From Candolleomyces eurysporus (Eukaryota > Basidiomycota > Agaricomycetes > Agaricales > Psathyrellaceae), in contig JANBPK010000811.1 in the NCBI GenBank assembly GCA_027579435.1, forward strand, positions 62,001 to 126,000: a stretch of DNA of 64,000 nt, read 5' to 3'. Below, one piece after another: positions 1-11,100 of this stretch (within the stretch, counting starts at the first letter, position 1; each line of letters starts with the position of its first letter). The translations under genes and the position numbers were made by a program. Below the pieces are notes generated by a model. It saw only the letters and a list, made by a program, of their open reading frames with translations. It was not told the DNA's origin and searched no databases.

Positions 1-374
1 TGACGGGCTCCGCAGGGGTCGAATCAGGATCCGCTCTCGAAGGAGAAGAGAGGTATCCTTGGCCCCCTCCTACGCTCTCCGGGGTGGGTGTTCCAGCTGG
101 ATCGGGCGGTGGCGGTGATGTTTCTCCAGGTCCTCCTACGACGACGACGAGTCAGAAGCTCCCGACGTACACTGCGACGGGCACGCCGATCGTCCTCCCA
201 AATTACCCTTCAGCATCCAAAACCAAGTCCGACTTGCCGGTGCAGGTTCGGAGTGAATACACACCCAGAACAGATGTGGTGGGTCCGGCTCCGACGCCTA
301 TAACAGGCTGTAGTACGTATCCAGACGCTTGGGATGCGGTTGATAAGGATTTTACGTGGACTTGTGCCGATTGA
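1..374 (+). CDS. 3' end of a GH5 exo-beta-1,3-glucanase (partial, cut by window edge)
   Basis: The open frame runs from base 3 to a TGA at 372-374 and gives the last ~123 residues of a protein. A YPWPPPTLSG stretch is followed by a Ser/Thr/Pro/Gly-rich linker, then YTATGTPIVLP, and the protein ends with a GCSTYPDAWDAVD tail. The same order is found at the C-terminus of the complete GH5 gene ending at 28616 (YPWPPH, AVTGTPITLP, SGCNYPPAWDAQ) and of the pseudogene starting its tail at 13857. This is therefore the tail of a third member of the same membrane-anchored GH5 family. The catalytic domain lies outside the window, so activity cannot be judged. The family assignment is by comparison with the full-length copy in this window. 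Confidence 0.75.
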   Translation, partial: TGSAGVESGSALEGEERYPWPPPTLSGVGVPAGSGGGGDVSPGPPTTTTSQKLPTYTATGTPIVLPNYPSASKTKSDLPVQVRSEYTPRTDVVGPAPTPITGCSTYPDAWDAVDKDFTWTCAD

Positions 375-916
375 GGGAATGAGGGAGGTCCTTGAACTGA
401 GGGATAAATAGCTACACCATTTAGTTTTCATTCCCGAGTAGGATATCGTTACTTCATGGGCTAATAGTCGGATTCCTCATATGAACGTGCATGATTGCTT
501 CGCTTTCAAAGAGAAAGGAGCGACTACCCCCGCACAAACCCAACTTTGTCAATGTCTAATATCTATTTACACAGAAGTTCACGCTGACTCCAGAAGGACC
601 GAGTACCGCGTCCTCGTAATTGATGTCAACAACCAACCAGCCGGGGGACGAATCTGCACGGACGCAGAGACGAGAAACCTGTCCATTTACCTCGTAGTTT
701 GACACTTGTCAACTGAATTTCAATATATGCAATGTTATGTATTACTACTAGTATTTCAGACTTGAACAAACGCTGGCATCCACATTGACTAACGGAATAG
801 AACTACTACTACGCGCAACTATACATCCAGAAGAAACCTGATAAAAAGACTGAACTCGGCACATGATCCGTCGACAATAAGGAAGATGAAGAGGAAAAAG
901 CAGTCTGGTAAGGGGA
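375..916. other. Convergent intergenic region, no gene seen
   Basis: 542 bp between two convergent 3' ends (GH5 tail and ATG18). Short open frames here have no recognisable domain and no intron structure. It presumably holds both 3' UTRs and terminators. Confidence 0.6.
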
Positions 917-2670
917 TCACTTCCTATCCACAGGACCCGTAGGTTCGGAAGAAGGTTCAACGTCCACCGAGTCCAACAAGCTATCCGATACGCAAGTACA
1001 AGGGCCAATTGTCAGTGTGATGTTATTGTCAAAAGGAAAGGGAACCCACCTGTACTGCTTCAGCAAGGAACACTCGCCACCTTTCTCTAGATCGATACTG
1101 TATAGGTAAAAGTAGCCTTCAGAAGAGATGACCATGATGTGTGGCATTGTCCTGTCACGATTAAAGTAAAGGTTAGTAAGCGAATACACGTTACGCCCGA
1201 GAGAGACAGATCGGAGAAAAGACAACTCACCCGCTCAATCCGACGACAGTCCTCACATTCCCACTACCTCCACCGCTCTTCCCTCCTACGCCCCCACCCC
1301 CAGTTGGCAAGGAGAAAGAGGCAAAGTCCCTTTGGGGTTCCCACATTTCTGTGATGGAGTTGGGTAGGTAGCTCCCCATGGAGTGGGTTAGGGTTTTAGT
1401 TAGGGAGAGGGATTTGCGGGTTAGACTTGCGCTGGTTAAAGGGGCGTAAATGAGTATATGCGCCAAAACAGAGGTAGAAGCAACTCACCCAACACCTCCA
1501 CCCCTCTTCTTCCCCTCCACAAACGCCTCATACCCACCCTCCAACGTTGAACTCTCCAAACTCTCCGCCTGGCTCCTCGGACTTGCGTTCCCCGCCCCTC
1601 CTGATGCTGCTCCTCCCGTTATGGCTTTCACCGACGACGACGACCCAGAACTCGACGACGACCCCAGCTTGAACACATGCACCGTCCCATGGCTACTGCT
1701 AACCCCCAAAAGAGAGCCCACGACATTGAAATTCATGCTATAAATCTTACACTCCCTCGTGCCCCTCCTGAATTGATACAACTTTTCCGCCCCCGGAACG
1801 CTCCACACCCTAATGATCGTCCCCTTCTCTGACGAGGTAGCGAGCAAAGTACCCGTGGAGTTGAGCGAGAGACACGAGATGGGTGATTTGTGCGCTTGGA
1901 TAACGTTGGAGACGGTTAGAGAGCGTGTAGAGAAGAGGAGTACGTCCCCGGTTTGGTGTGCGCTGCCTGTGGGTGGTGGAGTCGGCGTCGATGAGCCTCC
2001 CGCAGCACCGCTCGCACCACTCGCGGTGGGTAGAGCCGGAGACGGGACGGGCGAGGGATAGGCGAGGTAGGAGGACTCGACGGAAGGTGAGAGCGCGCAG
2101 GTGGCTTCGGGGTTCGGGGTGGTTTCGATAACGTGTAGGAGCCGCATATTGGAGATGTCGTAGATGTAGATCTCGGTCTCGAGGACGATGACGAGGGTCT
2201 TGCGATTCATCTTTACGGAAAGGATAGAGGATGGGAAGAGGAGCTCGCAGATCATACTTTGGCGCTGCGAGGACGCGGGTGTCAGCACACGGCAATGCGA
2301 GGGAGGAGCGGGCGCACCTTGGTATTGACAATCTGGAGCTTCCTGGGACTGGAATGAGGATGGTCCGCTGCGCCGACGAGGGCGATCAACGACGTGCAGA
2401 ACAGCATCTCGACGATTCCGCGAGCTCCGTCGTCTGCACAAGCGAGTTCTCAGCCCTACTCTGACACGCATAGCGAGAGAAACGTACTCATGGTGTACAC
2501 CCTCCCAAACGGATCGCAGTTGGTGATGCTGTACCCCTTCTTCGTTCCGATGGATATGCATCTGCCATTCCATTCGTTAATTGGCAGGGTCGCAAGCACA
2601 GACAGACGACGCACGAAAAGTCCTGGTTAAAGTTTGCAAACAGCATATTCTCGTTATTCCGTTCCGCCAT
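917..2670 (-). CDS. ATG18: PROPPIN WD40 autophagy protein Atg18
   Basis: Atg18 is a beta-propeller that binds PI3P/PI(3,5)P2 on autophagic and vacuolar membranes and works with Atg2. Exon 1 starts [19 protein letters not shown] and, after a ~53-nt intron, continues [12 protein letters not shown], the typical N-terminus. Other family marks are [31 protein letters not shown] and the phosphoinositide-binding FRRGT motif, followed by [20 protein letters not shown]. Near the C-terminus are [18 protein letters not shown] and LLKQY joined across a ~60-nt intron to [10 protein letters not shown]. At least five short introns are visible. Two low-complexity insertions occur: a Ser/Pro/Gly/Thr-rich loop (about 1960-2060) and a Ser-rich tract (about 1620-1680), both in places where fungal Atg18 loops vary. 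The first ATG was chosen because the canonical N-terminus follows it. Confidence 0.92.
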
Positions 2671-2861
2671 CCTGGTGGGCTCGTTCCTTGGTGTTACTGT
2701 GTGTCTGCTGCTACTGCGTCGTCCGCGTTCTGTCTACCAGCTCGCCAGTCGTTGCCGCGCGTAGAACCACCAGAGTATGAGAAAGGAGTCAGGAGACGGA
2801 CGCTGAGCAAGCAAGCCTTGCTCGCTGGCGGTAACGGACGACAGCAGCGGCAGCGCTTCTC
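2671..2861. other. ATG18 upstream region
   Basis: Presumed 5' UTR and promoter of ATG18, up to the edge of the duplicated GTPase fragment. No gene is seen. Confidence 0.5.
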
Positions 2862-3062
2862 AAGCCAAATCAGGAGCTGATCCCCTTATGTCAGCCCCAA
2901 TCCCACGGACCCCCGGTTGGGATCCGGCCCGGTGTTGAGGCTTACGGTCGCGGCTGTATGAATGGCTTTCTGTGTCGTGTAGGATAAGAAAGCAAGCTTT
3001 GCTTTCAGTTCATCAACGTTCTTGTCGAATACAGCACTCGAGGGAAACATTCTAACACCATC
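2862..3062 (+). pseudogene. Chimeric 5' fragment copied from the P-loop GTPase gene at 6397
   Basis: Bases 2862-2940 match 6238-6320, the DNA upstream of the GTPase start (both begin CCAAATCAGGAGCTGATC). Bases ~2958-3062 match ~6536-6650, which is intron 2 plus the following exon start. In both copies the intron begins GTATGAATGGCTTTCTGTGT and ends in CTTTGCTTTCAG before codons for FINVL. The first exons and the GxxGxGKS P-loop lying between these two blocks in the parent are missing here, and the exon part also lacks a few codons after FINVL. The fragment cannot encode a GTPase. Because the intron is retained, it was copied at the DNA level and not from mRNA. Confidence 0.8.
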
Positions 3063-3424
3063 TACATACCTTGATCATATTAACATACATAGGATAGTCA
3101 CCAACAGAGACTCATCACAAGAATTATCGTGTTTAGCCAAGTGTGGCATGGCGTCGCAGTGCCAGACTGGCCAACTTTGTCGCCTTTCTGTGGAAAGTAA
3201 GGTAAAGCACTTCGGTGGCATGACAAGGCGACATGGGTACTGCACGCACTCATTTATAGAACAATGCAAAGAGAGTCTTGCGCCTATCGAATCGCTGTTT
3301 GACAAAGAGACATTGTGACTCTAAGTAATCGCTACCCAAACGTTCGGGTATCAAATATTCTCTCGGTTCACGTGGTACATATATAGCCGCCACTGCCCAA
3401 CCATTTTCAGCTTTGACTTCCACC
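3063..3424. promoter_or_regulatory. Promoter region of the Crinkler-like gene
   Basis: A TATA-like ACATATATAGCC lies at about 3376-3387, roughly 45 bp before the ATG at 3425, which itself is in a good Kozak context (CCACCATGG). No gene is seen in the rest of the stretch. Confidence 0.5.
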
Positions 3425-5585
3425 ATGGCAGATCGCCAGCTTCGTTCAGCAGGAAAGCCTGTCGAGGTCTTTCCCCAAGATGTTATCTCAGTCAACTGGT
3501 CCTTCATGCAAGACAATAGTCCAGCAGAAATTGTGCACCTATCACGCTCCGAATTCACCAAAAGCATAAGCAACCTTCGAACCCTGTTCGCCCAAGAACT
3601 TCTTCAGAAGTTTGACTTCGAGGCTAAAACGTCCAGCAAATTGAAGTTTTACAAGGTGGATCTCCCCTTTCATTGGCTTGATTTGATATTTGACGTCTCA
3701 TACTGTTCTCTCCACAGCCTGAACGTACGATCGTGGAAGATCCCTGCGAAGCCGGATTTACTTGGACCGGGAAGGAACTCAAACAAATCCCCCCAAGTAG
3801 ATCGCTGTCTTTTTATATTTCTGATATCGTTGAGAATCAAGACCTCATTCATCTCGTCGTCAGCGCTCAACCCGCTGAGACTTGTCCCAAGGATGATGTT
3901 CCCAGTGAACTTCCAGCGTTCCGACGTGAGTAGCTGACTTTGTTCTCCCTGAGCCACTCACTAAGGCGTCGTTCCTCAGGGTATAAACAGGTTCTTGAGA
4001 CACCAGGAAAATCTCCCTCTCAGGCCGCAAAGTCTACGGAGTATCCAAAAACGCAAGCCAAGTTCGTGACTGCGATCCATGATGGGCGCCAGGGGAATGG
4101 TGCGCCTTGCCGGATTGCGCCATCCGTGGAGCTATACCATTTCATCTTTCGCCGTTTTCTTAGCCGACTTCGGGATCCTTCCCACCAACCTTCAAAATCC
4201 GACGTCCTGAAAGTCCGAGAGCTATTCAACTACACTCCTCGCTTTGCAGACGAGAGTACTCGCAATGAAACCGTATTACCGATCTTGGCGAAAATCTTGG
4301 GTTGTTCTCTTGATAAAGTGAAGAACCCTGATACCATGACGCCTGACGGAATTTATGCCGTCAACGTCGAAAACGTGCCAGTTCCTTTCCTCATCATTGA
4401 ACTCGAAAGTGAACTTGGAGACGGCGGATCTGATCCCAGCACCCAAGCGGGTCTGTCCATGAAGTGCACCTGGATCCAGGATGATGTGAGTCCCCCTGTT
4501 GCCTGCTCCAATATCTTATCACTACCCTACCATTGAAGTCCCGAAAGCTCATTCGTGAAAGATGCTGCTGCCCCACGTTTCTCATAGCCGGCGCAGGACC
4601 CTGGTTCACTATCATGGGTGGCGTCTTCACGGACAAAGTTATTGTGCAGCGACTCACGGACATGATGTGGTTGGTCGAATCATCCACTGAAGAGGCTAAC
4701 CGTGTCTACAACGCCGCGCGTGTCTTTTCTGCACTGCGAATCTCCCTTGGGGAGCTGAAAAAATATTACGAGGACATCGCGACCAACGATAACGTTCAGC
4801 CTCTCGTCGATTCGTCTCACCCTCGATTCTTCCCGTACCCCACTTGCTACACCGACCGCCTTACATCGGAGAAGGTCGACTTCAGCTACGTCAAGCCGCT
4901 TGAAGATTCTGATCATTGCGTTACATTCCTCGTAAAGACAGCGGAAATTTCTCGCGAATTCGCAGTTGTGAAATTTGTTTCGAGGTACGGAGCGGATGTG
5001 CACGATTTTTTGGCCCAGAAGGGGCACGCACCGCGTCTCCGCTATCATGGTAGCCTCGACGACGACGAGGCGGCCGACGATGCGCTCGAACGAGGCATGG
5101 GCCAACCACCTGATGGTTTGTTCGTAGGACCGCTGAAAATGGTTGTCATGGACTACGTCGAGACACCTAAGACTGTCAAACTCTCCCAGCCTCACCGTAA
5201 GCAAGTCGAGGAGATCCTGCGTCTTCTCCATCCTGCTGGCTATGTTTTTGGTGACCTCCGAGCACAAAATGTCCTCTGCGATATCCAGGACAAGGTGAAG
5301 CTTATCGACTTCAACTGGGCTGGGCGGTACAATCTTGGGGCTCGAGATAAGGGGACCATCGTGCCGGAGGATGTACAGCAACAGATCGACGAGCTCGCCG
5401 CCAAGGCTAACGCTTACGATAGGAGAAGTGGAGGTGGAGACAGGGAAGCAGTACCTGCGACTGAGGAAAGATATGCTCACTATCCCTACAACATAAACTC
5501 GACCATCAAGTGGCACACGGACGTGGGTCCGATGAAGCCGATACGCCCTGAACATGATTGGTTTATGCTTGGAAAGTTTTTGTGA
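3425..5585 (+). CDS. Crinkler-like protein with C-terminal protein kinase-like domain
   Basis: At least four exons, ~590 residues. After a short lead, residues ~75-150 (KFYK, ELKQIPPSRSLSFYISD, DLIHLVVS) resemble the ubiquitin-like header of Crinkler (CRN) proteins, where a similar L-W-K-V start and an HIIV end are typical. The C-terminal half resembles an atypical kinase fold. It has FAVVKFVSRYG as the candidate nucleotide-binding strand and lysine, GDLRAQNVL as the catalytic-loop equivalent (D and N kept, His of HRD absent), and KLIDFNWAG in place of DFG. This two-part architecture is known for many CRN proteins, which occur in oomycetes and in basidiomycetes. In free-living fungi their role is unclear; competition or non-self responses have been suggested. 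Whether it phosphorylates anything is unknown. The start was chosen at 3425 because it is the first ATG of the frame, with good context and a nearby TATA. Confidence 0.6.
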
Positions 5586-6396
5586 ATCGTAGGACTTGGA
5601 ATAAAGACGTCACGCTATGTCATCTGTGAATGAACGCGAGTCTTTTTCTGAGATGCGTCACGGTGCTCGCCATACGTTGCGCTTCTCTGTTATTCGAGAC
5701 CCCAGGGTTCGCCGCAACACCTGAGTCAAAATGCCTCTGCGAGACGCCCTGCTTCATCATGTTGGCATAGGCAGACAGTTTTCAGTGCCTCGCAAATTAT
5801 TCAACAAGTTGGTGGTGGAAGGATTTCGGGGAGAATCTAAAGGCCAAGACCTTGAGTCCTGATTTCAGCGGGCAAAGAGTTGTAAATTCGTCAAAAAGGT
5901 GCCGTTTATCTGTTCCATTCGTATCTGAAAGTCCAGCTATGGTTATGAAAAAATCCTCCGAGCGCGTGTGTCTAGGGATGATCCAAAGGCCTGATGAACC
6001 ATGAGGAGCCGATTACAATTTGCTTTGATACATTTGCTCAAACGCCTTCTCGACTCCCGCCCTCTCTGGAAAGAAACGGCCCGGCAGTATCACTTGCCCT
6101 TTTGGAGGGACCTCGATTCACGTTTGAGAAGGAATCACATTGGCCGAAGCATGTTTAACTGTGCCCGCAGCGTAGTTTCCACTCCTACTCGGCCAGCTCC
6201 GAGTTAGTTTTAGTTGTGGAACAGATCAGCAGTGGCAGCCAAATCAGGAGCTGATCGCGTTATGTCATCCGCAATCCCACGGACGGCCGGTTGGGCTCCG
6301 GCCCGGTGCTCGCCTTAGCCTCGAGGTTGTCGCAGCTCTCCACATTGCATCGTCCCTATTCCACTCCTTCATCCGCGCCCTGCAGTCATCCGAGCT
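5586..6396. other. Intergenic region; source of the duplicated block (6238-6320)
   Basis: No supported gene. The distal part is the 5' flank of the GTPase gene, and 6238-6320 is the block also present at 2862-2940. Confidence 0.5.
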
Positions 6397-7371
6397 ATGG
6401 CAGCCGAAACAAAGAAAAAGCTGAAGAAAGACTCGGGAATCTTGATTCTGTGAGTTCTAAGCGCTTGTGTATAAATACCTACTTACGTAATTCCCCCAAG
6501 GCTTCTGGGTCTGACAGGCGCCGGAAAGAGTCACGTATGAATGGCTTTCTGTGTCGTGTAGGATAGACTCAAACACAAGCTTTGCTTTCAGTTCATCAAT
6601 GTTCTTGCGGGAACCCGGAATACAGCACCCGAGGGCGACAGTCTGACACCAAAGACGGGGCAAGTTGGTCATTACGTAGTGGAAACTCACTTAGGAGGTG
6701 GCGAAGGAACACAGAAACTAATTCTGGTGGATACTCCTGGATTTGGTGGCGAACTTAGTGGTGGAGGCGATGCCGCTGTGCTGGTGAACATATTCAAGTG
6801 GTTGACAGAAAAGTGAGTAGAACTCTCGCCAAGAAAACATGAATTTTTCGTACTGGGACTAACCAACTCCAAGCTGTGACGACGTTCGACTCGGTGGGAT
6901 CATCTATTTTCACCCCCTCAATGACGACCGAGGGGCCGTTCACTACATCAAGACCAAGGAGACGAATTCTGGCGAGGTTCAAGAGACCTCTCTCATGAGA
7001 TATCTCAAGAACTTCGCCACACGTCTTGGGCAAAATAGGCTGATGCTAGTGACTACCAAATGGGAATCCGAGACTCAGTGGAAAGAAGATTTCACGAAAC
7101 GACACGACCGGATGTCAGACGTCTGGAAGCCGATTGTTGATGCTGGAGCGACCACCTGGAGGTTTCGGGATAACCTTGACTCGGCAAAGCGCATTATCCA
7201 GAACCTTGTACAACAAGCGACCCTGCCGCTGAGCCGTATTCAGGGGCCCCCGTCACAGGAAAGTTCCACTCACAAGCGGGCAGTCGACTGGTCGTGCGGG
7301 CTTGTGAGTACACTAGTAATTAGCGTCCGCTGCAAAGTCACTGACGAAAGGCTCTTTAGCTCGCTAGGTAA
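6397..7371 (+). CDS. P-loop GTPase (G-domain protein, AIG1/MMR_HSR1 type)
   Basis: The ATG at 6397 opens a Lys-rich start (MAAETKKKLKKDSGILIL), spliced into the P-loop GLTGAGKSHFINVLAG. The P-loop itself is interrupted after KSH by intron 2 (GTATGAATGG...TTTCAG). G3 is DTPGFGGE. A candidate G4 is VTTKWE in place of the classical NKxD, as often in fungal members of this group. A third intron follows FKWLTEN. The frame continues through YLKNFATRLGQNRLMLVTTKW and LVQQATLPLSRIQ, and then reaches a predicted last intron ending at TTTAG, with a stop at 7369-7371. Reading through that intron gives a stop at 7378 instead. Such small GTPases are numerous near NLR genes in Agaricomycetes, but no substrate or pathway is known. 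A fragment of this gene lies at 2862-3062. Confidence 0.7.
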
Positions 7372-8153
7372 TACGTAATTTGGACGGGTCATGGACCTGT
7401 CTTGACCCGTTCCCCTATTGATGGACTTCCAAATTTTCTTGAACCCTGATGGACTTCTCACGTGCGGTACGGAGAGGGAGCGACGGTCTTTGTCTCGCCA
7501 TCGTTGTATGCCTTACCTTCCCTATTTATGCCGATTCCTACTCTCGTATCTATATTTACTACCTCGAACTAAAATGAGGGAGAGCTTTTGCGTTCTTGGG
7601 TCCACCGTCTGTTGACCTGCTGCGATACCATAATCGTAAGCCGAGGGTAACGAAGTCTTTACGTTGGCACCAGGTGACCAATCCATTCTGTCTCTACCAA
7701 TATGAAAAGGATTATGAACCAAGTATGTTAAAGTCCATCCAAGCCGATATCTGTCTGCTTAAATTTGAGGTCTAAGATTAGTCTGAGAAACGTTTCCGAT
7801 GCCACCTCTCCCAACCCCAATTGTCACACAACTCTCCTCCTCTCAGCGCAGCTGTACGGTAAAAAAGTTCAGTCATTGAAGAATTCGGTACAGCCCTCCA
7901 ACACACTACGCAAGTTCATCATCGAACTTGCCATGCTTGTAAATCATTATCTATCGGAATTTTCAACATCGATTAACTAATAGCTGCCTCAGGTAGGTAC
8001 CTAGTGGAGCAGGCAAATCTTCAATCAGAAGTGTTGAAGTATACAACGATAAAGGAAAAATCTCTTTTCGAAAGCGTTTCGATTGGTCAGAGTCCGTCGT
8101 ATTTTGAATTAAAGGAGAAGCAGTGGGCCGTAATTTATAAAAGAGGTTGGATG
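7372..8153. other. Intergenic region with possible decayed coding sequence
   Basis: About 780 bp between the GTPase and the 3' end of the first NLR. Plus-strand stretches at 7799-7945 and 8004-8130 have a codon-like composition (for example NTLRKFIIELAM and ELKEKQ) with possible splice signals. No start, domain or continuous frame can be supported. They could be remnants of a longer GTPase C-terminus. Confidence 0.3.
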
Positions 8154-11100
8154 CTACAACGCTGTATAACATTTATGCCATTGGTCACCAAGGGCAGCAT
8201 TTCCAAGCTGAACGGAGGAAGATGCGGAGCGGGAGAGAGTGAGGATGTGGGGAGGCTCGGGCAGATTGGCACTGAGTGGCACATACATGAGGTGGCCTTT
8301 TCTGTCTGGGGTGAGAAGCCATCCTGTTAACTTCTCGGCGCCAGCTGAGTCCTCAGCTATCCTTTGCAGGATGTAGCAAGGTTCCAGATCCCACACCCGC
8401 ACAGATTTGTCGCTTGAGCCTGAGGCAATGCGGCTGCCATCGCTGGAGAATGCAACAGAAGTAACCCAGCCGGTATGACCCTCCAGCACATGGCTCACTT
8501 TGCCTGTCAACGCATCCCACACCCGCACCAATTTGTCTTGTGAGCCAGAGCCAATCCACCTGCCATCGCTCGAGAATGCGACTGACGTTACCCGACCAAT
8601 ATGACCTTCCAGCACCCCCTTCACCTCGCCTGTCAATGCATCCCACACTCGCACGGAGCTGTCGCTTGAGCCTGAGACGATCCGAGTACCATTGCTCGAG
8701 AATGCAACTGCAGTAACCCAATCAGTGTGACCCTTCAAGACATGCAACACCTTCCCTGTCGATACATCCCACTCCCGCACGGACTTGTCGTCTGAGCCCG
8801 AAGCAATCCGACTGCCATCGCTCGAAAAAGCAACTGAATAGACGGAACCAGCGTGACCCTCCAACAGAGTCTGCATTTTACCTGTCGATGCATCCCACAC
8901 CCACACAGATTTGTCTGCGCCAGAGGCAATCCACCTGCCATTGCTCGAGAATGCAGCCGACGAAACCTGATAGGTGTGACCCTCCACCACACTCTCCGCC
9001 TTGCCCATCCACGTATCCCACATCCACACTGAATTATCACGACAAACGGAGATAATTCGACTGTTATCGCTCGGGAATGCGACTGAAATAACGGAATGAG
9101 TGTGTCCCTCTAATAGCTTCTCCACTTTGCCTGTTGACGCATCCCACACTCGCACAGTTTTGTCGCTCGATCCCGAGATAATCCGACTCCCATCACCTGA
9201 AAATGCGACGGATTCGACCCAATCTGTGTGACCCTCTAGCATACTCTGCGCCTTGCCCGTTGACAAATCCCACACCTGCACCGAGTCACCCAAGCCAGAG
9301 GCAATCCGATTGCCATCACTTGAAAACGCGGCCGACCAAACAGAATCAATGTGGCCCTCGAGACTCTGTACCGTTCCCGTTGATGCGTCCCACACTTGCA
9401 CAGATTTGTCGCTTGATCCAGAGGCAATCCAACTGCCATTGTTTGAGAATGCAACTGACTTGACCCAATTGATATGACCCTCTAACATATCCTGCACTGT
9501 GCCCGTTGACGTGTCCCACACCCTCACTGACTTCCCTGACCCAGAGGCAATACGTTGCCCGTCGCTCGAAAATGCAACTGAACGAACTGGGCCGGTATGT
9601 CCCACGAACGAATTCTGCATCTTGCCTGTCGACACATCCCACACCCTCACCAATTTGTCATCCGACCCGGAGACAATCCGATTGCCATTGCTTGAAAATG
9701 CGACCGACCAAACGCCACTCATGCCATGACCCTCCAACACAACCCGCACCTCCCCCGTTGCCCCATCCCAGACCCGTATTGATTGGTCGGTGGAGCCTGA
9801 GGCAATCCACCTACCATCTCTCGAAAACGCTACCGACCGGACACTATGAGTGTGACCCTCTAGCACCTTGTGTAGCTCGCCGGTCAACACATCCCACACC
9901 CGCACGGATTTGTCGTCCGAACCCGAGGCAATCCGACTGCCATCGCTCGAAAATGCAACGGATCGAACATGACCAGCGTGGCCCTCCAACACGTTCTGCA
10001 CTTCTCCCGTTGACGCATCCCACACCCGGACTGATTTGTCGGTCGAGCCCGACGCAATCCATTGACCATCCCTCGAAAATACGACATCAATGACAGGACT
10101 TCCCACTTTCAGATTTAGTAGGGGAAAATTTCCTTGAGAATGGGTAGCAAAACCGGGGATTCGGGCGAAGTTGGCCCTCCATATAGGGCTAGGATCTCGG
10201 CTCCGTGGCCAGGTTGCCAGTGCGGAGATATAGAGATGCGGCGTTGACAATGATGCTGGACTCCCACTGAAATACACCGCGAAGGATGCAGCTTTGTTCA
10301 GCTGTTGCGCCAATTGCACGTCATCGTGCTAAACGCGCGCAGTGAGATCTATATTTGATATCATATACGAAGGATTCAGTTAGACAGGCACTCACATCGA
10401 TAGTCCACTTCCTTGCCGCCCGCAACATTGGATCACATAGGCCTCGACGTCCGAGGAGGTTCATGGCTTCAATCCAGAAAAGAACACGGAGCTGAAGGAA
10501 ATCCGCTAGGGTGGCGAGAATGGGATCATCAGGATTGGTATTCGAGGCCATAACGGAAAGGTGGTGACTCCAGTTCCGGCTGGAATAGCTTAACGCGGGA
10601 GAGATGTTCTGTTTGACTCGGCTCGACAGTTTGTGGTCTTCGGAGTCGAATTTGAACGAAGAAGGTATGTTCGCGATGTTGAACCTCAGGACTGCATTCA
10701 TGATCCGGAAACAGGACTCGGCCATATATCGATGGTGAGCACCCGAATCGCACCAATATTCCTTCGAGCGATGCTGGTCGGACATAAAATCGGAAAAGGA
10801 CTTGTGGTAGGAGAGTATGTTCTGCTCGGCGTCGGTATAGAGGACAGCATGAAGTCGCGACAGAACTTCATCAGCGACTTCAGTGAATGAGAACGATGGG
10901 TCGGTTTCTTCGGAGTCGTCACAAACGAGCTTGGTCACGATTGATGCCGAAACTGGTTCCGCGGTGCAGAGAACCGTATGAAGAATTTGGAGGCGCGTAG
11001 AGAACACATCGCTCTCCAAGTCTGAAAAGGCATCTGAAAGGATTTGAAGATACAGCGCATCAAGGAGGAATGTAGCCTTTGACGAGGGCCGTGGGGATCG

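Noticed and set aside
481..702. 73-codon plus-strand open frame downstream of the GH5 tail
   Set aside because: No domain, no signal peptide, lies between two convergent 3' ends.
7765..8130. Plus-strand open frames suggestive of a longer GTPase C-terminus
   Set aside because: Cannot be joined to the GTPase by convincing splice sites, and stops intervene; kept only as possible decayed sequence.
9203..10093. Long plus-strand open frames with repeated Pro/Thr/Ser text opposite the WD40 region
   Set aside because: They are the antisense of the repeated WD40 units and mirror their periodicity; no independent start, domain or splice structure.
8388..10110. Regular direct repeats resembling an array such as CRISPR
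   Set aside because: Period is ~126 nt, the whole unit is coding in one frame and encodes WD40 blades; this is eukaryotic DNA.
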